Assembly: GCF_014855515.1 (NCBI RefSeq)
Contig: NZ_JACYFK010000002.1
Span: 186,001-250,000, forward strand
Reading direction: 5' to 3'
DNA from: Euzebyella marina
GTDB lineage: Bacteria > Bacteroidota > Bacteroidia > Flavobacteriales > Flavobacteriaceae
Length of the DNA: 64,000 nucleotides
Position 1 is the first letter of the stretch. Each line of letters starts with the position of its first letter. The notes under the pieces are model-generated. The model worked only from the letters and a program-made list of their open reading frames with translations, was not told the origin of the DNA and searched no databases. A program made the translations under genes and the position numbers. Positions 61,044 through 64,000 of this stretch are shown piece by piece.

Positions 61044-61937
61044 CTATTCCGATTTAAACTTTTCAGGAACTTTATCTCTATGCTTCCAACGGCGATGCGT
61101 CCAAAGGTAATGCTCTGGTCTTTCCAGTATTTGCTGTTCGGTAAGCCGCAAGAATGCGTCGGTAATTTCATTTTTAGAAGTTTTTGAACCCGAGTCGGTT
61201 ATCAAAGTAAACCTGGCATCGTAAAACCCTCTTTTTACTTTCGATACCTTAAGAAATACAACTGCCAAATCCATTTTTCTGGCCATTATTTCAGCACCGT
61301 TTACCACGGGCACCTTAATGCCCATAAACTCGGTCCAATAATGGGCCAAGTGCTTTTGCGGAGATTGGTCACTGACCATTCCGAAGATGCCTCTCACTCC
61401 GTTCTTATGATTTTTGACTACCGTTGGTACTACTTGTTTTTGTGTAATAAGGGTTGTGTTCCACCGCGAGCGTATTTTACGGATCCATCGGTCAAAATAG
61501 GGGTTGCCTATTTTTTGGTAAACGGCGTAGCCTTTAGAACAAAAATAATTGTTGATACTTACGTTCCATTCCCAGTTGGCATAGTGCGAACATACGACCA
61601 ATACTGTTTTTTCCTTCTCGATATTATGGATCATATCCGGATTGATAACGTTGTATTTCTTTTTGATCTTTTCGGTGCTTATAGACATGGTTTTGACCAT
61701 TTCTAAAAAAGTGTCGCAAAGATGTGAGTAGAATTTCTTTTCAATAGATTTCAATTCTGCCTCTGGTTTCTCTGGAAATACAAGTCTTAAATTGTTTCTG
61801 ACGACCTTTGTCCTGTACCCAACAAGTCTATAAACAATAAGGCAGATAAAGTCTGAGAAGGCGTAAAATAAGCGGTGAGGAAGTCTTGAAATGATCCACA
61901 AAAGAGGGTAGGCCAAGACAAAGACAAGCAATTGCAT
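61044..61937 (-). CDS. lysophospholipid acyltransferase, LpxL/HtrB family (lipid A acyltransferase)
   Basis: 297 residues. N-terminal membrane anchor (LLVFVLAYPLLWIISRLPHRLFY), then the catalytic H-x4-E/D motif in CSHYANWEWN, MVSDQSPQKH (substrate motif), KVPVVNGAEIMARKMDL and a basic C-terminal HLWTHRRWK stretch. Transfers a fatty acyl chain to lipid A on the inner membrane. The divergent rhomboid gene shares a palindromic promoter region. The downstream hydroxylase gene (66 bases) may be in the same operon, both acting on lipids. Confidence 0.92.
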   Translation of the reverse strand: MQLLVFVLAYPLLWIISRLPHRLFYAFSDFICLIVYRLVGYRTKVVRNNLRLVFPEKPEAELKSIEKKFYSHLCDTFLEMVKTMSISTEKIKKKYNVINPDMIHNIEKEKTVLVVCSHYANWEWNVSINNYFCSKGYAVYQKIGNPYFDRWIRKIRSRWNTTLITQKQVVPTVVKNHKNGVRGIFGMVSDQSPQKHLAHYWTEFMGIKVPVVNGAEIMARKMDLAVVFLKVSKVKRGFYDARFTLITDSGSKTSKNEITDAFLRLTEQQILERPEHYLWTHRRWKHRDKVPEKFKSE

Positions 61938-61955
61938 GGTTCGGTTTTAATGGGC

Positions 61956-61973
61956 AAATATAGCTATATTTGG
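61956..61973. promoter_or_regulatory. palindromic divergent promoter core
   Basis: CAAATATA (61956-61963), GC, TATATTTG (61966-61973) form a perfect 18-base palindrome in which each arm is a perfect outward-facing TAnnTTTG -7 element. Predicted starts lie near 61949 (minus) and 61980 (plus), 12 and 15 bases before the lpxL-type and rhomboid starts. The outer bases GGG/CCC extend the symmetry. Confidence 0.6.
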
Positions 61974-61994
61974 CCCGAATTTAAGGTGTCCTCT

Positions 61995-62645
61995 ATGTAC
62001 AATCTCGATTTGGCTACCATTGTGGTCATTGCTGCCAATGTTTTGGTTTCCCTAAAAGGTTTTAACGATACATCATTTTTTGAACGCTATAAGTTCAATA
62101 TTGCGGCCATCAATTCAGGTCAAAAGGATCGCATGGTTACTTCCGGGTTTTTGCATGTAGACTGGGCGCACTTATTTTTCAACATGTTTACCCTTTATTT
62201 TTTTGCACCTGTTATCATCGGGTGGTTGGGTACCGGCAAGTTTTTTATTGTCTACTTCGTAAGTCTTCTGGCCGGTAGTTTATTGGCAATGGTCTTCCAT
62301 AAAAATGAACCTTATTATAGCGCAGTTGGTGCCAGTGGTGCCGTAACCGGCGTATTATATGCGGCTATTTTGCTGCAACCTAATATGCAGCTAGGCATCA
62401 TGTTCATTCCGATACCCATGCCCGCTTATGTGTTCGGCATCGGGTATTTGCTTTATTCTATCTACGGTATGAAGAGTCGTATAGGCAATATTGGCCATAC
62501 GGCCCACTTTGGTGGCGCCATAGGCGGTTATCTTACCGTGCTGATTTTCATGCCAAGATTATTGGTAGACGAAACTTTGATGGTTCTCTTATTGGCCGTG
62601 CCCATTATAATTTTGTTTGCCATGGAAAAATTGGGAAAGATATAG
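61995..62645 (+). CDS. rhomboid family intramembrane serine protease
   Basis: 216 residues from ATG 61995 (MYNLDLATIVVIAANVLV); the frame is open to 61932, but that start lies upstream of the predicted transcription start and overlaps the divergent gene. Six membrane helices. Rhomboid signatures: FLHVDWAHLFFNM (H-x-N oxyanion), catalytic serine in GASGAVTG (GxSG), and catalytic His in HTAHFGGAIGG. Cleaves substrate proteins within the membrane. Substrates unknown. No co-transcribed neighbour; next gene starts 164 bases later. Inner membrane. Confidence 0.92.
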   Translation: MYNLDLATIVVIAANVLVSLKGFNDTSFFERYKFNIAAINSGQKDRMVTSGFLHVDWAHLFFNMFTLYFFAPVIIGWLGTGKFFIVYFVSLLAGSLLAMVFHKNEPYYSAVGASGAVTGVLYAAILLQPNMQLGIMFIPIPMPAYVFGIGYLLYSIYGMKSRIGNIGHTAHFGGAIGGYLTVLIFMPRLLVDETLMVLLLAVPIIILFAMEKLGKI

Positions 62646-62732
62646 ATATGACTCAGTTTACTCGATTTATTTCCAGTAAACTACATTTTAGGTCATTTCA
62701 ACTATAGAAAATAAACCATTGGTCGAAAAAAG

Positions 62733-62764
62733 TTGACCTTTAATATACACTTCGCTTATTTTCG
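62733..62764 (+). promoter_or_regulatory. candidate promoter of the LVIVD lipoprotein gene
   Basis: TTG at 62733-62735 and TATTTTCG at 62757-62764 (TAnnTTCG, one change from consensus) are 21 bases apart. Start predicted near 62771, 39 bases before the ATG. Confidence 0.45.
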
Positions 62765-62809
62765 CCGTTAGATTAGAACCCAAATCTAATTGAATTAAAC
62801 CTACTAGTA

Positions 62810-64000
62810 ATGAAAAGAGTTTCCCTCACAGCTCTAGCTGTGCTCGTGTTGGCTGCTTCTTGTAGCGACGAAACCACGGTGTACAGTGATCCTTCCGAAG
62901 ATGTTTCGGTAGAAAAGAGCGAATCCGTTTTACAAAATAGTATATTGTTTGATGATGCCGGTGTTCTGGAAATTGCCGGCGAAGCTGCTTTAACGGGCAA
63001 GACCGCAAAAGGTGCCGATGAAGAAGCAGGTGATTACCCCTTGACATTGGTCGCCCGTGTTGACCCGCCTTCGTACAGTGGCGCAGAAAACCTAACGGCA
63101 TCGCATGTTCATGTTGATGGTGATTACGCTTATGTAGCCTATAATACGGTTGAGGACGGTTATGCCGGGGCCATCGACATTGTAAATGTGAGTGATCCCA
63201 ACGACCCAAGGGTAACTTCTAGATTGTACTACACCAACGCTGATATCAACTCTGTAGAATACAATGACGGTTATGTTTATGCCGTAGGGGGAGTGGATTC
63301 CGAAAAATCGGTTAGGGCCACATCCAATTCTTTTGTAGTTAAGATTCCAGTTTCTGGAGGAAGAATGGATACCGGTGGTTTAGCTTATGGATTTCAAGAA
63401 GGTTTCAACGCTACCGATATTGAAATTACAGGTAATACCGTTTATGTAACAAGTGGTAAAGACGGTTTGCTTACTGCCTATAACAAAGCAAATCTATCTG
63501 TTAAGAACGATGCTTCATTTGCTGATTTACGTTCCGTAGCCCTTCATAATGAAACGGTTGCTGTTCTTGATGCAAGCACTGGGGTAGTTTTGATGGATCA
63601 AGGCTTGAACGTGTCTCAGGAAATCGCCATTAGTTCCGATTTTGGGGACTTTAGTAAAAGAACTTTAGATATTTCAGATGATAAGATTGTCGTATCGGAA
63701 GGTTCTAAAGGTGCCGGTATTTATGACCGTTCCAATGGAAGTTTGTTGGAATACGTCCCGATTATGATCAATCCTGAAGGTTCTGAGCAGAGCAATAATG
63801 TAACCAATGCCGTAGCTACCAACGAAAATATTCTGTTAATGGCCAATGGTGGTGCCGGTCTTTGTCTTTCTGAAACGCAGGCAGACAATACCGATATGGT
63901 GGGTATCATCGACTTGAACGGTTCCATCAATTATGTAGAATCAAAAGGAGATTACATTTTTGCAGCTTCTGGTAAAGCTGGTCTTCAAATCGTAAAATTG
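62810..64000 (+). CDS. LVIVD-repeat beta-propeller-like lipoprotein, 3' partial
   Basis: 397 codons are visible and the frame remains open at the window end. Lipoprotein signal MKRVSLTALAVLVLAASCS with lipobox AASC. Repeating segments of about 45-50 residues, such as SHVHVDGDYAYVAYNT, IDIVNVSDPNDPRVTSR, NSVEYNDGYVYAVGG and YVESKGDYIFAASGKAGLQIVKL, match the LVIVD-type repeat that forms beta-propellers on the cell surface. Substrate or partner unknown. Two minus-strand ORFs over this region are shadows. Probably ends outside the window. Confidence 0.85.
   Translation, partial: MKRVSLTALAVLVLAASCSDETTVYSDPSEDVSVEKSESVLQNSILFDDAGVLEIAGEAALTGKTAKGADEEAGDYPLTLVARVDPPSYSGAENLTASHVHVDGDYAYVAYNTVEDGYAGAIDIVNVSDPNDPRVTSRLYYTNADINSVEYNDGYVYAVGGVDSEKSVRATSNSFVVKIPVSGGRMDTGGLAYGFQEGFNATDIEITGNTVYVTSGKDGLLTAYNKANLSVKNDASFADLRSVALHNETVAVLDASTGVVLMDQGLNVSQEIAISSDFGDFSKRTLDISDDKIVVSEGSKGAGIYDRSNGSLLEYVPIMINPEGSEQSNNVTNAVATNENILLMANGGAGLCLSETQADNTDMVGIIDLNGSINYVESKGDYIFAASGKAGLQIVKL

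Noticed and set aside
61932-61994. Rhomboid start at 61932
   Set aside because: Overlaps the divergent acyltransferase start and precedes the palindromic promoter; adds residues not typical for rhomboids.
62773-63930. Minus-strand ORFs over the LVIVD lipoprotein
   Set aside because: The plus-strand frame has a lipoprotein signal and repeated propeller motifs and is open to the end of the window; minus frames lack any motif.
1-64000. Mobile elements, prophage, CRISPR array or tRNA genes
   Set aside because: No transposase or integrase ORF, no direct-repeat array and no cloverleaf-like sequence was found by eye.

Overview
The window looks like chromosomal DNA of a marine-type Flavobacteriaceae member (Bacteroidota). 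Supporting signs are AT-rich intergenic DNA, few Shine-Dalgarno sequences, many start-proximal matches to the Bacteroidota -7 element TAnnTTTG, lipoproteins of flavobacterial type, and a fused E1alpha-E1beta 2-oxoacid dehydrogenase. I see no tRNA, rRNA, CRISPR array, insertion sequence or prophage. Genus cannot be fixed from the sequence alone.

Layout. 1-2000: 3' part of a secreted astacin-like protease and two small conserved genes. 2157-4457: pxpABC (5-oxoprolinase). 4458-13299: the isoleucine/valine cluster ilvD-ilvB-(two methyltransferases)-ilvN-ilvC-ilvA, preceded by what reads as a complete ribosome-dependent attenuator with an 18-residue Ile/Leu/Val-rich leader peptide. 13420-16531: gapN and an MFS exporter. 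16652-19548 (minus): a FIST sensor gene overlapping a PAS hybrid histidine kinase. 19718-24512 (minus): leucine operon leuC-leuD-leuA-leuB. 24669-32749: recG, an M1 aminopeptidase, a patatin, a divergent OmpA-like protein and an M20 amidohydrolase. 32909-37030: UvrD-type helicase, Crp/Fnr regulator, VOC protein, YciO. 37067-42555: FN3 lipoprotein, OmpA lipoprotein, glycosyltransferase, an orphan HsdR_N-like nuclease fold, holA and a DoxX protein. 42793-48914: fused branched-chain 2-oxoacid dehydrogenase E1, a very large M1-like/beta-barrel protein without the zinc motif, and a LOG-type phosphoribohydrolase. 49003-54922: uvrA, a DUF4130 protein, a radical SAM protein and a divergent HTH-S24 (LexA-like) regulator. 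54925-64000: acetyltransferase, gamma-glutamyltransferase, AcpH, glmM, a secreted EEP nuclease, sterol-desaturase-like hydroxylase, LpxL-type acyltransferase, rhomboid protease and the 5' part of a beta-propeller lipoprotein.

How it fits together. Branched-chain amino acid metabolism dominates: ilv genes on the plus strand, leu genes on the minus strand, and an E1 enzyme that probably feeds iso/anteiso fatty acid synthesis or catabolism. GGT and PxpABC are both steps of glutathione/5-oxoproline turnover. The most interesting candidates for undescribed biology are (i) the radical SAM/DUF4130 pair with its LexA-like regulator and a cluster of TGGAA/TTCCA operator half-sites lying over both divergent promoters, (ii) the Bacteroidota ilv attenuator, and (iii) the protease-like protein fused to a beta-barrel.
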